From NCBI GenBank assembly GCA_002914805.1, contig JXTB01000162.1:1-64000 (forward strand): DNA of 64,000 nucleotides, in the 5' to 3' direction. Position numbers and translations under genes: made by a program. This document shows, in pieces, positions 47,476 to 61,301 of this stretch. The stretch comes from Parasponia andersonii (Eukaryota > Streptophyta > Magnoliopsida > Rosales > Cannabaceae). Every line of letters begins with the position of its first letter. The stretch's first letter is position 1. The notes beneath the pieces are model-generated. The model had not been told where the DNA came from, ran no database searches, and saw only the letters and a list, made by a program, of their open reading frames with translations.

Positions 47476-50400
47476 TACATAAAAACCTAATTTTTAAAAG
47501 GGTAATAAGATAATTTAAACATAAGGGTATTTTGATAAATTTTAATTTTTGGATTAAAAAAATTTGAAATGAATATGAACCAGTTAAAGTCTAAGTTCAT
47601 TTAGGTTTGTGTGTAAAGAAAATTTTAAAATAAGGACTAGAATGTAAATAAACAAGGGCATAAGTGAAAGAAATTTTGAGAAAATTGGGTTAAAATGCAA
47701 ATAGCATAAACAGTGCCCATTAAATCAAGAATTGACACATGGCTCTACAGTTCCTCTAATTGCCTTTAAAACCTTCTTTTTCTCTTCTTTTTCTCCAAAA
47801 CCTCTGAAACCCCCTCCTCCTGTCAGTGCTACCAGCTGTCGAGAACATATACCATACTATTAGCATTATGTCCCGACGCGCCACCTTGCCCTATTCTTCG
47901 AAGAAGACAAAGATAACCCGACAACTCACATCATGTTTTGAGCTTCGATGCTCGAGTTAGAAGCTTCCGAATATATCGCCTCTAGCACGGTTTTTCAGCC
48001 AAAAATTCAGTGTTCGGCCACTTACTCTGTCATCGTTAGTGCATTTCACCGTCTCTTAAGCTCGCCAATAAACTCCACTAGGTGACGGCCGTCGACTTAT
48101 CGCTGGTAAGCATTAGTCACTATTACCATATTTTATTATTTAAATTGTGGTATGTTTATAACTATTTTGCAAAATAATTATTTAGGCTAAGATAGTTATA
48201 TATTATATGATGTGATAGAGGACGTTGAGACAAGAACGAATATAATTTTGTGATATCAAAATGGTATCAAGAGGTGCATTAATTTTCAAATTGCAAAAAT
48301 AGACCTTTGTTAAATATTTTGAAAAAGTGATACTTTTGTAATTTTGAATTTTTAAGCCTGTTTAAGGCTCAGGACCTTAGAACTGAATTCAGACTCAGTA
48401 AACTCGAGAGGAGAACTTTAATATAAAATACAACTATGTTTCGAATTGGCACGAAAATCAAAGCACATAGCTCGTAGATAGTGTCATTTTGTGTACCACA
48501 AGCCAAGTCTCATACCGGGACCCAAATTTAGCGAATTATATATCTAACCTAGCATTTTAAGGAGCTTTAAATTCAAAGGTGACCTCTTTTTCTTAATTTG
48601 AGGCTTCATTGGAAAAATCACTTTTCAAAGTGAGCTTATCAGAATCCCGAAATGACCATCTAAATACTTAAGTGACCAACAGGAAATTTTTCGAGTGTCG
48701 TTAGCTTGGTATAGCTACTATCTCGAGGTAAGGGTTCAATTACCTTGTAATAACCCCTTGGTCTAATGTTATTAGATTAGAAAATGTTATCTTTGAATTC
48801 TTTAAAACATAAAAAAAAAATGCAAAATTTTTTTTTTTAATAAAATAGATATCTCATTAAAGTCTCTATTAAATTCATAAAGAAAATACCAATAATATTT
48901 TGAAAGTCCTGAAAACTAAAGAAAATTCTAAAAATATAAATTTTCATTAGAAAATATTTATTCAATTAAAATCTACACTACTAGGCCGCCATGTCGCCCC
49001 ATCACCACCATCCGCCATCCTACTGTTCATCACCTGAAAAATGTTAAATAATATAATGAGCTAAAAGCCAAGTAAGTAAACCACAATGCATATAATTGAT
49101 GAGGCATATTTTAGTTATTTTCTAAAATATGTTCTCTGTGATCTTTTCATATCTTTGAAGACTTATTTTAATCCTTAAAAGTACTCAGTATAATGCATAA
49201 ATTTTTGGTAATTAGTGGACTGTGATTGCTAAACCAAATTTTATTTTGCTACTAACTCTTTAGTAGAACCATATTAGAGGTATAAAATAAGTACACTTAG
49301 TCTATGTAATCATATATTCATGATCCCAAAAAGGGCGTATCATTTTTGGAATCAAAATTATATAGGGCATATCCCTAATATAGTCTATTATTATTTATCC
49401 TTGGTAGGTACGCCGATATCCCTCGTCCTGTGTCCACTCAACTTTCTAGACATAGATACACACCAATTTCTTTAAAGTCTTATTTTTCAAAATCTTTAAT
49501 TAGATTTTAGAAAAATCATTCTATTATAAAACTTTTGTCCTTTTGAAACATTTCATGTTATAAGATAATGTCATGTATATAGATGATAATGCCTCATATA
49601 AAATAATATGTTATATATTATCGATGTCTAGGTAAAACACATATAACACATAATTTATACAATGTAAAACATATAAACAATTAAAGTAGTTAAGTATGTT
49701 TTACTTATCTTAAGTCCAAGTAAAATAAAGAGTCAAAAAAAATGAGAATGTCCCCCAACTTACAACTTACATACCCCTCCTATATTATTAGTATTATAAG
49801 TGCAAATTTATTTAATTCATTTTTTTTTCTAATAAAATTTCTTGAAAGACTTTTTTTTTATCTTTATAAAAGATGCACTTAAGATGAACATAATTTATGT
49901 ATAAAATTGAAAATATCGAAGATAGAATATAACCAGTATTCCATACAATAATCTCACAAATAATTTCATAGAATATGCTTGCAGTTTGGAACTTTGAAAA
50001 TTAATACAAGAACAAAAACCAAAACTCACAGAAGCTCATATAAAAATTATATCTTATTACTTACCTATCAATTTGATGTAAAACTTTCACAACAACATAT
50101 ATAATATTGTACCATATAAAATTAAAAGAAATCACAAAATACACTTAAAAATAATATTTATGTATTTTTAGAGTTTAAATACATAATTTGTCCATTTCAT
50201 TTGTTATTTGACTAATAAGAATAAAATGATTTATTTCTCTTACTATACATATATTTTAATACTAAAACTTTTTAGGGACATATTAGACATATAGAATAAT
50301 AATTGGAAATTTTTATTGATACAAAAAATGATGTTAACTAATTATTCGTAATTTATAATCATCCTTTTATAAAACTATCAACACCAAATTACAATAAAAC

Positions 50401-52930
50401 ACATAAAATTTAGAAAATTATAAACAATAATCTATTAAGAAATACCACCTCTATATTTTACAATGATCATAAAAAAAATTTGCCCTACAAATATTAGATT
50501 ATAGAGAGTTCTATAAAAACAATAATATAAAATTTGAAATCACAAAACAATGTTTATTGATAGATTTTCAATACAATCACTACGTATGATTAAAGATTTA
50601 TTATTATTTAATTAAACTTCTATTAGTTCTAAAAATTTTTGAGACTAAACTAGTATCTCTAGAATTAACCACGAAAATGCAGAATACGAAAATTAATTCT
50701 GAGATATTTAAAAAAATTCATAGAATACTGAGATCTATTTTATGAGAAAATCAAACAGTGATATATTTATAATAAAGAATATTAAAATCACAAAATAATA
50801 AATAAAATTATGTTTAGTCATAAAAATACAGTCAGTTAAGACCCATTATCATACCTAAATAAAAATAAATAAATAAACAATTGGGAAGTTTTACCCACAA
50901 ATAATACAATAGAGACAAGTATCTTATAATTCTTATACTTAGATTTCTCTCAGAGATTAAAAGTTTAAAGATAGAGAAATAAATGAAGGATGAAATTTAG
51001 AGAATTTCTCTCTATATTTCGTACAGATAAAAAAGAGATGGGGGTGGCTAGGGTTTAGAGAAGAATAGAAACATAAATATTATTATCAACATATATATAA
51101 TTGAAATCCTATTAATTAAACTATATGTTTCCCTTTTATTTTATTTTTATTCTTATAAAATCACACGACAACATTTTTTTTTGATATTTAGTTTAATAAA
51201 TATGTATATATATGTATTTAATTTCTATTTAAATATTGATATATATATGTTATATTAAATTCAAAAATAAAATAATGGTATAAATGATTTCTTCTTCTTT
51301 TTTCACACAACACTTAAATTATATATATTATAATTAAATATCATATTATGTCAATTAAATATTAATAATATTAATAACAACAATTATTTATTTAAATAAC
51401 TTCACATAAATATATTAGATTATATTAATTATAATTTTTTATTATTTTAAAATCTACAAAAAATTTAGTAGGCATATAAGACAATTAGATTAATAGTGTA
51501 CTCATAATAAAATATAAAATAAAAAATAAAAATTCTCAATATACAGTAAATGTAAACTTTTTGTTATAATTTTTATATCATGGCATATATATGTCAATCA
51601 AGCACTGTTGGACATTATCACTGCATAGAATCATATTAGGCACAAATATTATATAAATTATATAATATGAAAGACAATTATTAACAAGTAATACTCAGCA
51701 ATTCTTGGTCACTCTGATAATATGTATTACATACATGGTTTTATACTTATTTGATTTAAAATTGCATTATAATTGATTTTTGATAGATCATAATTTATGT
51801 GATGGTTTAATAAATTATAAAAACACACTAGGTTATATTGAGATTAGACTGTATGGCTATTTATACTTAATTTTAGATTGTGATTATGGGGTCACATAAT
51901 AGTGTGCTGCCCACATGTTGCAGTAAATCCCAAAGTAATGCCAAGGTATTTTTATAGCATTGTTTGGTGAATATTTTGCATAATTATTACATATCTTGTT
52001 GCATGTTGTACATATCATAGGATCATACACTTGAGTTCTATTATTGCATCATGGTAGTTTAAATCATTGACGAGTTGTTGCAGTGCTAAGTTAAAGACTT
52101 AGGCCTTGTGTAGGTTTTTGAATGACACACCTACAGATAGTGTCAAGATGCTAAATACCTTAAGTAAGGGATACTACAGAGTTATGATAGATGGAAGCTC
52201 ACTCATTTATATTAGTTGATGTATGATATATACAATCATGTGGTTCTAATTTTAGTTTTGAATATATGATTATTTTAGATAACAATCATTTTATAAACTT
52301 AGTTTATAAATAGATTTTGGAAAAGATATTATTATGCAAGTTTAGTAAAATTACATCCATTCAAGAAGGTAATTGAATTTCTACTGAGCATGTGAATGCT
52401 CACTCCCTACTTCTCCAACTTTCAGATGTTTGTCTGTTTCAGGTAGTCATCCTGGTGGTTAGACAAGCTGCATAATTTACACTTGTTTTTCCACTCCTCT
52501 TTCTTCGTGGGTGTCTATACTCTATTAAATTTCTTTCCTTATTCAATTATTTAACTAAGATTAGTAAAACTACTAAATGAATATATGAGGATATTTTTGT
52601 TATTAATTTGAGAACTTAAAACTTTAAGTAATTTTATGAAAATTATTTTGGACATTGGACTAAAGTTTTCAGTTAAACTCAATTTACTAAAATTTTATGA
52701 TTTCTTAACAAGTATTCAAATGAGATAGTTGGAAAATTTTTTGAACTTTATTGGGTATTTTTCTTAAGTAATTAAAAAATTATTAAGAGTTTTAATAGTT
52801 ATGGAATTCATAACAATTTGAAAAACAAAATGAAATTATGTAATACTTGATTTCATCCGAATTCTTTAAATTAATATTTTATTATATTTTTACTTAAAAT
52901 TACTAAAAATCACGATTTTGAAAATTCTGT

Positions 52931-52937
<7 letters not shown>
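47476..52937 (+). repeat. degenerate solo LTR of the LARD family, split by a 3-kb insertion
   Basis: Segments at about 47476-48743 and 51726-52937 match, in order, the LTRs at 54853-57466 and 61316-63928. Shared landmarks are the TCAGGACCT block near 48370, GGCACGAAAAT near 48448, AAGGGTTCAATTACC at 48730, TTGCATGTTGTACATATCAT near 52003, TACTGAGCATGTGAATGCTC at 52382 and the end GTCGTGATA at 52929-52937. No internal region follows, so this is an old solo LTR. It is much more diverged than the other two. Confidence 0.7.
48744..51725. mobile_element. 3-kb AT-rich insertion within the solo LTR, unidentified
   Basis: The host LTR breaks after AATTAC (48738-48743) and resumes near 51726; ATTAC at both edges (48739-48743 and 51726-51730) may be a 5-bp target duplication. 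The left end TGTAATAACCCC and a CTCTGATAATA near 51711 recall the end of an LTR and a primer-binding site on the minus strand, and a CACCTGAAAAATG...AATGAGC block near 49030 resembles the chromovirus LTR. No coding domain is found. It may be a decayed minus-strand retrotransposon fragment. Confidence 0.35.

Positions 52938-52986
<49 letters not shown>
52934..52986. repeat. (TA)n microsatellite at the end of the solo LTR
   Basis: An uninterrupted (AT) run of about 53 bp directly follows the LTR end GTCGTGATA. Confidence 0.95.
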
Positions 52987-52988
<2 letters not shown>

Positions 52989-53595
52989 ATAAGTTGTTTG
53001 CTAGAATATCTATAAATTGATCTTATAAATTAGGTTTTTGAAATTGGGTATTTTATCTTTTGAATTGAAGAACAAAAGGTTGGTTAGAGTTTTTGAGTAA
53101 TTATTGAACAATTGTGAGAAAAGTTGAACTATTGGTTTTAGATTGCAATGATTGCATGCTGAGAACTGTTTGCATAATGAATAAATCACTTTTTAAGTTT
53201 TGTCTTTTTATTTGGCAAGTAGTGTTTTGTGGTATAAAATGGGCCATATATTGTACATGCAATAACATTAAAATGATCATCCCTAATAATTTGACCATTT
53301 ACATGTACTAGACCCCTTATTTTCTTCATTTCTCGTTTTGATTATTAATCTCATTAATAGAATAATTGATTAATTTATTTTTTTAACTAATTTAGTCAGT
53401 TACAAATGCTGAATTGTTATTGCTCTATTCACCAACAACCCTAATGGCCGCAAAACCATTTGAATGTGAGATATGCTACGTACAAGAGGTAACAAATGGA
53501 CCAAAACCTACAGTTGCACATGAGGAAAGGTCACGTATACGTTCTTCCATGAAAGTTCCAGCCAATCAGAGCCAAGACTGAGGTCAAGAAATTAG
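52987..53595. other. spacer between the solo LTR and the SANT pseudogene
   Basis: There is no supported gene. Near 53441, ATGGCCGCAAAACC is followed by a short frame with FECEICYVQE ending at a possible donor (GAG|GTAACA). It is too short to assign. Confidence 0.4.
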
Positions 53596-53961
53596 GAAAG
53601 CTCTGAAGAGGAATGGTGGAGAGTTGCTTCGAATTCATCGTGTGTCGTTAAATAAGAATGAGGAAGATATTCCAGCCTTAAACTAAAAAAAATGTGTAAT
53701 TATCTTTAATTAACAGCTTCTAATTAAATTAATAGGCATTTCACCCCATGGTAAGAAATATCAGATGCCCTGATTGAGTCAGCATTGACAATCCCGGTTA
53801 CATTTGAAAATTGCAAAGTTGATAACTGGAATGAGGATGCAGAATTCGCAAACATTAATATTGAAGAGAAACGCTTTTGTTTCAAACAATAAAAAACAAG
53901 AACCTGTAGAATATTTGAATCTCTAAATTGTATTATTGTGGCAATTGAGAAAGATGATCAA

Positions 53962-54771
53962 GAAGGTTTCTAAGATATACTCAAGTTGACTGTTGAGCTG
54001 GATCAGGTAGAGAAAGGCGTTTACTCTTCCTCGATCTTTAGTGTAAAATCCTAAATTTTTTTAAGGGTAATTAAGTAATTTTGCTCCAAGGATATATTGG
54101 TAAATTTGGAATTTTCGAATTTATTTAAAAAAAAATTTAAATATTTGATTTTAAATTTTTGGAGTTGAATATAGATAATATAAAGTCTAAGTACATTAGA
54201 GAAAAAGTGACAAAAAAATTAAAAATCCAAAATCTAAAAATAAATAAGAATGGACTAAAGTGAAAGAATTTTTTTAAATTTATGGCCAAAGTGAAATTTC
54301 AGAAAGCTTTTCGGCCTAATCAGGTGGCGCCACGTGTCCTACTAGTAATAGTTTCGAAAATTACAAATAAAACCCCCAACTTCTTTCTCTTCTTCCCCCA
54401 AGTCCCTAGCCATTAACGAAAAACACAACCCACAGTCACTGTTCATGCACGAGCAAATCAGCCATAGCCATTGCCCACGCGTAACCCTGCATCTAAGCTG
54501 AGCTGCCGACGAAGCAGCATCAGCCACCCCTGCCAAATTTCGCTGCCGGTAGCTCAAAATCCTCCCACTTGAAAGTTCCGTCATCGCGTCGGTTTTTCGG
54601 CCGCCGTTTCACCATCTAACGTCCATCCGTCTCAACTCTGGTACCGTTGGACTCATCTCGACGTCGCCGATTTTTTCCGACCACCCACGACCTCTAGCTT
54701 GGCTCCGGTGAGAAGTTTGTTACTGTAGCGATTTTATATTATTAAATTTTGTGGTATTTTTCTAATTATTT
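53962..54771 (+). repeat. probable false (assembly) duplication of 54773-55581
   Basis: These 810 bp repeat the 809 bp right of the N with about two differences per hundred bases. Both copies begin GAAGGTTTCTAAGATATACT and end TCTAATTATTT. The first ends exactly at the N. It contains the end of the pseudogene and the first 730 bp of the LARD LTR. Counted from 54853, the 5' LTR is 2614 bp, equal to the 3' LTR (2613 bp), so this copy is surplus. Confidence 0.85.
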
Positions 54772-54772
54772 N
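54772..54772. other. ambiguous base / assembly join
   Basis: The only N of the window. It separates two nearly identical 0.8-kb segments and so looks like a contig join with undetected overlap. Confidence 0.9.
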
Positions 54773-54852
54773 GAAGGTTTCTAAGATATACTCAAGTTGA
54801 CTGTTGAGCTGGATCAGGTAGAGAAAGGCGTTTACTCTTCCTCGATCTTTAG

Positions 54853-57466
54853 TGTAAAATCCTAAATTTTTTTAAGGGTAATTAAGTAATTTTGCTCCAA
54901 GGATATATTGGTAAATTTGGAATTTTTGAATTTATTTAAAAAAAATTTAAATATTTGATTTTAAATTTTTGGAGTTGAATCTAGATAATATAAAGTCTAA
55001 GTATATTGGGGAAAAAGTGACAAAAAAATTGAAAATCCAGAATCTAAAAATAAATAAGAATGGACTAAAGTGAAAGAATTTTTTTAAATTTATGGCCAAA
55101 GTGAAATTTCAGAAAGCTTTTCGGCCTAATCAGGTGGCGCCACGTGTCCTACTAGTAATAGTTTCAGAAATTGCAAATAAAACCCCGAACTTCTTTCTCT
55201 TCTTCCCCCAAGTCCCTAGCCATTAACGAAAAACACAACCCACAGTCACTGTTCATGCACGAGCAAATTAGCCATAGCCATTGCCCACGCGCAACCCTGC
55301 GTCTAAGCTGAGCCGCCGACGAAGTAGTATCAGCCACCCCTGCCAAATTTCGCTGCCGGTAGCTCAAAATCCTCCCACTTGAAAGTTCCGTCATCGCGTC
55401 TGTTTTTCGGCCGCCGTTTCACCATCTAACATCCATCCGTCTTAACTCTGGTACCGTTGGACTCATCTCGACGTCGCCGATTTTTTCCGACCACCCACGA
55501 CCTCTAGCTCGGCTCCGGTGAGAAGTTTGTTACTGTAGCGATTTTATATTATTAAATTTTGTGATATTTTTCTAATTATTTCAGAAATGAATTTTTTTTA
55601 TTCGAGAAAATTATACCACGTGAAAGAGGGGGTTGAAACAAGAAAACTTATGATTTTGAAATGTTGAAACGAAATTTGGAAGAGCATTAATTATCGAATT
55701 GAAAAAATGGAATTTTTCTAATTATTTTCCAAAAGTGATATTTTTGTTATTTTTTGATTTTTTTTGAGCCCATTAAATGCTCAGGACCTCAAAACTGAGT
55801 TCTGACTTCGAATTTTGACTCAATGAGGTCAGAACATGAATTTTAATATACAATATCACTATATTCTGAAGTGGCACGAAAATTGAGAAAATAGCTCGTA
55901 AATTGCACCGTTTTACGTGCCACGGGCTGGTCCCACACCAGGACTCGTTTTTAACAAAATTTAAGTCTAACCCTTTTGGGTGCTTTGAATTCAGCAGTGA
56001 TGGCCATTTCTCAATCTGAGGCTCCGTTTGAAAAGTAAACTTTTCAAGTGAACGTGAGAAGATCCGAAAACGACCGTGTGAACAACCAGTTGATCAATAG
56101 AGGACTTTTCTAGCGTCGTCATCTCGTTATAACTACTAATTCAAGGTAGGGATTCAATTACCTGCTTTTATGCATGTTTTAATTTAAAATTTACATTTTA
56201 ATTACTTTGTGAGAAATTATGAAATAAAATGATATTTTGATAAACTATTGGAAAATTTTGGATTAATCTGGAATTGGACTTTGTGACTTTTATACATATT
56301 TATAAAATCGTGATTTTGTGGTGATTTAGCAGACTTTCTGCCAAATGTACAGTGAATTCCAGAATAATATCAAGGAGAGTTTTAAAGTATTGCTTGGTTA
56401 TGTATTGTATGGTTATTACGCATATTTTATTACATGTTGTATATACCATAGGATCATATATAAGATACATCTTAGGTATCGTATTGTTGTAGTGGGCGGA
56501 CTAGTACACCCGTCTTCGGTGAGAGCCCGTAAACCCATGTGGGGTTTTTCTGATTATCCCTATTCAGAAGATATAGGCATTCAGTTGCCACTCCGGTTCG
56601 ATAGGCTAGATACGTGGGTGTCCCTTCGGTTTTACTAGGATAGATATCAAGTAGAGAGTACTTAGTACACGTAGTACGAGTTACTCTAGTTCGTGATGAG
56701 AGGTTGTGAGCATATGGGATGAGTTGAGTTATGATATGTACAATCTTGTAGTTTTGGTTTTGATTTTAAATATGTGATTATTATGGATTTTATTTATCTT
56801 ACAACTTGATTTATAAATGGAATTTGGAAAAGGTATTGACCATGCAAGTTTGGTAAAATTACATCTATTCAAAAAAATAATTGAGTTTCTACTGAGCATT
56901 CACGTACTCACCCTTCTACTTCCTCCCCCTTTAGGGTGTCGATTTATTTCATAATAAATATTCTGGTGGCCAGACAAGCATGTTTGGCATATGCTTGCAT
57001 TTCCAGCCCTCTTCATTAATTTGGTTCATATTCTGTATCAACTTTCCTTTCTATATCAAATTTATTTAGCCAATTATAGTATAATTACTAAGTGGAGGTA
57101 TGAGGATGATTTTGCTATTAAATTAAGTACTTATAAAGAAAAATGATTTTATGTAAATTAATTGAATTAGGGCCTAGGGTTTTAAATTGAATTTCTTTTA
57201 GTAAACTTCCCGATTTAATAAAAAGTTTCTAAAACTAATTAAGTATAATTCCTCTAAATTTTAAATTAAAAATTTCCTGAAAATTTAAAACTAATGGATA
57301 ATATAATGATTCTCAAACTGGTCTAATCTTATAATTTGCTTAAGTTTGAGGACTAAAATATATATTTCAAGTACTTGATTTTTCTAGAAATTTTATAAAT
57401 TATTGTTTATCACTGTTTCAACTTAAAATTACTAAAAGTCACGGTCTTGGATTTTCAGTCGTGACA
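54853..57466 (+). repeat. 5' LTR of the LARD-like element
   Basis: This 2614-bp repeat has a CT-rich tract (TTCTTTCTCTTCTTCCCCC near 55191), the TACTGAGCATTCACGTACTC block near 56890 and the end GTCGTGACA. Small open frames (for example 56345-56638) are also open in the 3' LTR but differ at about a quarter of their residues, so they do not look selected. Confidence 0.92.
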
Positions 57467-57469
57467 ATT

Positions 57470-57488
57470 TTGTTATCAGAGTTTCAGG
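57470..57488 (+). other. primer-binding site of the LARD-like element
   Basis: TTGTTATCAGAGTTTCAGG starts three bases after the LTR. It resembles the initiator-Met PBS TGGTATCAGAG with one change in that core, as also used by the chromovirus at 14672-14683. Confidence 0.7.
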
Positions 57489-59580
57489 CTTCAAATCCAT
57501 TTAGGATCTGGCCTGTAATATTTTGGTATTTAAAAAGGATTTTGGAAAAATATTTGATAAATACCTCATACATTACTTAGAAATTAGCTAAATATATTGT
57601 CTTCGCTCTGTTTTGTTTCGAATCTTTTGTTTACCTCCTTAGAGTGGAATATTGGTATCTTTGAGATGGTTATACTCTGAAAATTCTTGTCTTAGAACTG
57701 TCGGGGATGACACGAGACTAGTGAATTCTACTCTTATCGAAATTCCTTAATTCAAATAGACATTCACTCCTGTACTCTTATGTCCATTATTATGAAAAGC
57801 TAAATGAACCACGTAGGTTCTAAGATAGCTTCAGTGTGTTATATCTTGATTGTCATGACTTGACATTAATTGTGCTTGTGGGATTGTGATTTAAATTTCT
57901 TGGAAATTATTTGTGTGTGATTAATCAATTTGGATGTTTGATAAATCATTTTTATGGTCTTATATCATGCATTAATGGAACTTTTGGATGGTCAGGATAT
58001 ATTAGTTTTCATTCATGGATTAATTTAATAATATGAACTTGGGTAAAAAAAAAATGTTCTTATCTAGTCTTACCAAGTCTAATTTTTGCAAGGAAATTCC
58101 TGAAATAGTATAACCTAATTGGTTAATAAATTGATATGATATGTTGTGTTTGCTTGAATGTTCCATTGTACTAGTTTTGTCAAATTTATGTACGTGGATC
58201 TTAAATATGGACACTTTTGTAAAATTGGAAATTGTTTAGACATATGCTTGATTAATTGGTTTTGAAACTTTGGAAAATTTCAAGTTAATAAAATTGGTTT
58301 TACATGAGGTAGGTATTTATATTTGGTTAATGAATTATCTTTATTTTCAAAGGAACCATATACATTTTAATTGTGAGTAATGTTTAGGTGTATGTGATCC
58401 ATATTTTCAAAGATTTTTCCCTATAGAAAAAATAATAATAATAATAGTACCACTTTGAGTTTGAGGTTTGTAAAATTGTTAACACTATAAAATTTGAATA
58501 ATTGCTTTTCTTAAAACTAATTGTGGTACTAGTAAAATCTTATTGCACATTTTGTGGTATTGAATTGAAAATAAAAGTCTTTTCTATCAAGTAAATTTTC
58601 TTTGAATTTAAGGTTCCAAATAATTGTTTAGTTTTAAAATTGGATAGATATTCTTGCTAGATATTCTCCAACTTCTACTTGTCACTTGATTTTAAATTTA
58701 AGGAAAGCTTTGGAAAAAAATTTACAAATTGACTTGGAAATAAACATAAACTTATTTATGGAAAAATTTATGTGGTAACTTTTGGCAAAAAGTTTGTAAT
58801 TTAAAAAAAAAATCATCAGTGTGATTTAATATAGTATGTATATAAACTCTTGAAAGCTTGTGCACATATCACTAAAGTCAAATGTATAATATCTTATTGA
58901 AAGACTTTTGCTAAGTAAAAAAAAAAATTAGTTATGCTAATTTGTTCAGAACTTTGTATAAATTGAAAATTTTCATATTTTGAAAACTTAGTTTAAAATT
59001 TTTGTGAAATCTTGTTGTTATGACCTTATTTGTCTTATTGCTTGGATTTAGTTATTCTTCCAAGCTTTTCATTGTGTATATATATATGGCTTGATCATTT
59101 GGGGTATTTATGATTTTAGTAATCATTGGATTGTTAAATACTTGGTGTGCCATAAATGTTTTATTTATTTAGTAAGTTAAGTAAAATTAGCTTTACATTA
59201 TTTGCCTCAACTAGTACCTGTGTAACTAATTTTAACTTAGTTTTCTAAGTAATGGGAACTTCTAGCATGGAGAGCTTGGAATGACATTTCATTCGAATTT
59301 TTTTTTTTTTTAAAGTGAAAGAAAGAAACACTTTATTTTCTTTTTTGGCACACTCAATTATTTTCTAAAACACTTTATAGAAAATTAATTGCATAATGTG
59401 ATTTGCCAAAAAAAAAAAAAGAGAAAATATGCATCTAAATCTCTTGTGGAGATATGTTGAAAACTATGGGAAATTTTTGAAAATTTTAAGAAAATTTTCT
59501 GTTATGTTTAACTACGATTTAAAACAAATTAACATGTTTTAAGTACTTGATAGTTTAAATAGTAAACTGAATATCATGCG

Positions 59581-59640
59581 AGAAACTTCTTCTTGTCCTA
59601 CTTACTCATAAGAAACTTCTTCTTGTCCTACTTACTTATC
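59581..59640. repeat. 30-bp tandem duplication in the LARD internal region
   Basis: AGAAACTTCTTCTTGTCCTA starts two successive 30-bp units at 59581 and 59611. They differ only in the last few bases. Confidence 0.9.
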
Positions 59641-60476
59641 TTAGTAAGTGGAATTCATGTGTTAGGTACGAAATTGATTGATGGATGATGACAAGATTCA
59701 ATCTTGTCGATGTATGCCCTTTTGATATTAATGAGTGAGTACTACTTGCCGTACTTTGTTTATCCTGACTTTGGGAATTATTAAGGAATCTGGTTATAAT
59801 ATGTTATGGAATAGAATTATACTGAAGTTTATTAGTATTAAGTTCAGTTTGTAACTCATTACTTAATTTGAGTTAGATCCCAGCATCATTATGGTAGTAT
59901 AATTAATGGCATAGGGATCAGTTGACTTATAAGTCTATATTGAGAGTAGTTAGACTCTTATTATTATATTTTCAAAAAGGAATATTTGAAGTTCAGATTT
60001 GGTTTGCCAATGGCTAAAGTGAAACCTTATTGTGAACTAATGTAATATACCTATATGGCCCTGATATTTGTGTTACTTGTTTTTAAAAAAAAAAAAAAAC
60101 TTTTTTCAAAATTGTTTTTGATTTGAAAATGAAATGAGGTTAGATGGGAGACATGTGTCGCTGCAGAGACAACCTATTCTGTTGAACCTTATTTTTGGGA
60201 CATTGTAGTATTGTTAACAGTTTTATTTGCATATTGAGTATTGAGTCATTGCTATATAACCTCCCTGTTATACCAAAGACTAAGAGAGTCTTTAGAGATG
60301 ATTGATGATTTGGGATTATTATTATCCTACATTGGACAAAGAGACTTGAAAAGTCTCTGGATTTAATTACAATATGAATTAATACCTTATAGTGTTAATT
60401 GGATAAAAGACTTGGGGGGTCTGTGAATTATATTTTGTTATGTAGGTACTTACATTTTGTATGCTTAGACTATAGT

Positions 60477-60540
60477 GGTCCTATTGGTACTTATTGTGCT
60501 AAGTGCTTGGTCCTATTGGTACTTATTGTGCTAAGTGCTT
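60477..60540. repeat. exact 32-bp tandem duplication in the LARD internal region
   Basis: GGTCCTATTGGTACTTATTG begins two identical 32-bp units at 60477 and 60509, both ending AAGTGCTT. Confidence 0.9.
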
Positions 60541-61301
60541 CTGTGTTAGAGATTTCCATTCATAGTGATTCTAGTCTTGTCTTTGACTAGAAAGGTTTTG
60601 TGTGCATAATCGTTGTTTGCTCGTTATGAGGAACAATAAATGACTTATGTCATTATACTCTTGTGGTTGTTTTTGACTTCTAAACTTGTCTATCTTATGT
60701 GTAGTATAACACAAGTATAATTATTTTCTATTCGAGACCTTGTTGAGTATTATCCTCTATTGAAAAAAAAAATCTTGTGAGAGTCTTTAGACCCAGTGCT
60801 TGTTTAGAACCAAGTTTAGCTATAGACAAATAGAATTATCCCACTGTGTTATTGAGCTAGTATGATCTATGGACGGTATTATACATATCTAACATTTAAT
60901 CTGCTATACTGTATTAGTACCCAACAATCACTTTTTTGATTATAGAAGCCTTGTGTTTTCAACTTCTAATCTTAATTAAGACTATTGCTTCTGCAAATAA
61001 TTACCAATTTGGGGTCATTGTTTCCAATCTCTTGTGTCGATGTCTTGTACTAATTGGTGAATCATCTTGTGATTCTATGTCTCATTGTATACATTCTTGT
61101 CATGTAACTTTGTGCGACATTGAAATATTGGTAGAGTCCTAACACCAAGTACGAATTTTACGTTTCATACTTCTTGATATGACTGGTGTTAGACTTGGTA
61201 CTCCTATACACTATAACTAGTAGTTCACTCACTCTTGATTGTTATCCCTTTTTGTTTTTCATGTACCCCTATCGTGTTCGAATTTCGGAATGAAATTCTT
61301 T

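Larger units (their letters stand above)
53596..54850 (+). pseudogene. broken partial copy of the SANT-domain gene
   Basis: Blocks match the intact gene at 41357 in order. GGAAAGCTCTGAAGAGGAA at about 53597 matches 41386. GCAAAGTTGATAACTGGAAT at 53812 matches 41583, and the following GATGCAGAATTCGCAAACAT block matches 41605. TTGAGCTGGATCAGGTAGAG at 53993 and CTCTTCCTCGATCTTT match 41730-41780. Stops and frame shifts are frequent, and about 100 bp of the gene is missing or replaced near 53690-53760. The LARD element interrupts the copy right after the last block. Because of the assembly duplication, the terminal part appears twice (53962-54041 and 54773-54852). Confidence 0.8.

Noticed and set aside
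54342..55394. Two near-identical minus-strand frames of 80 and 76 codons
   Set aside because: They lie in the falsely duplicated LTR segment and are the same sequence counted twice.
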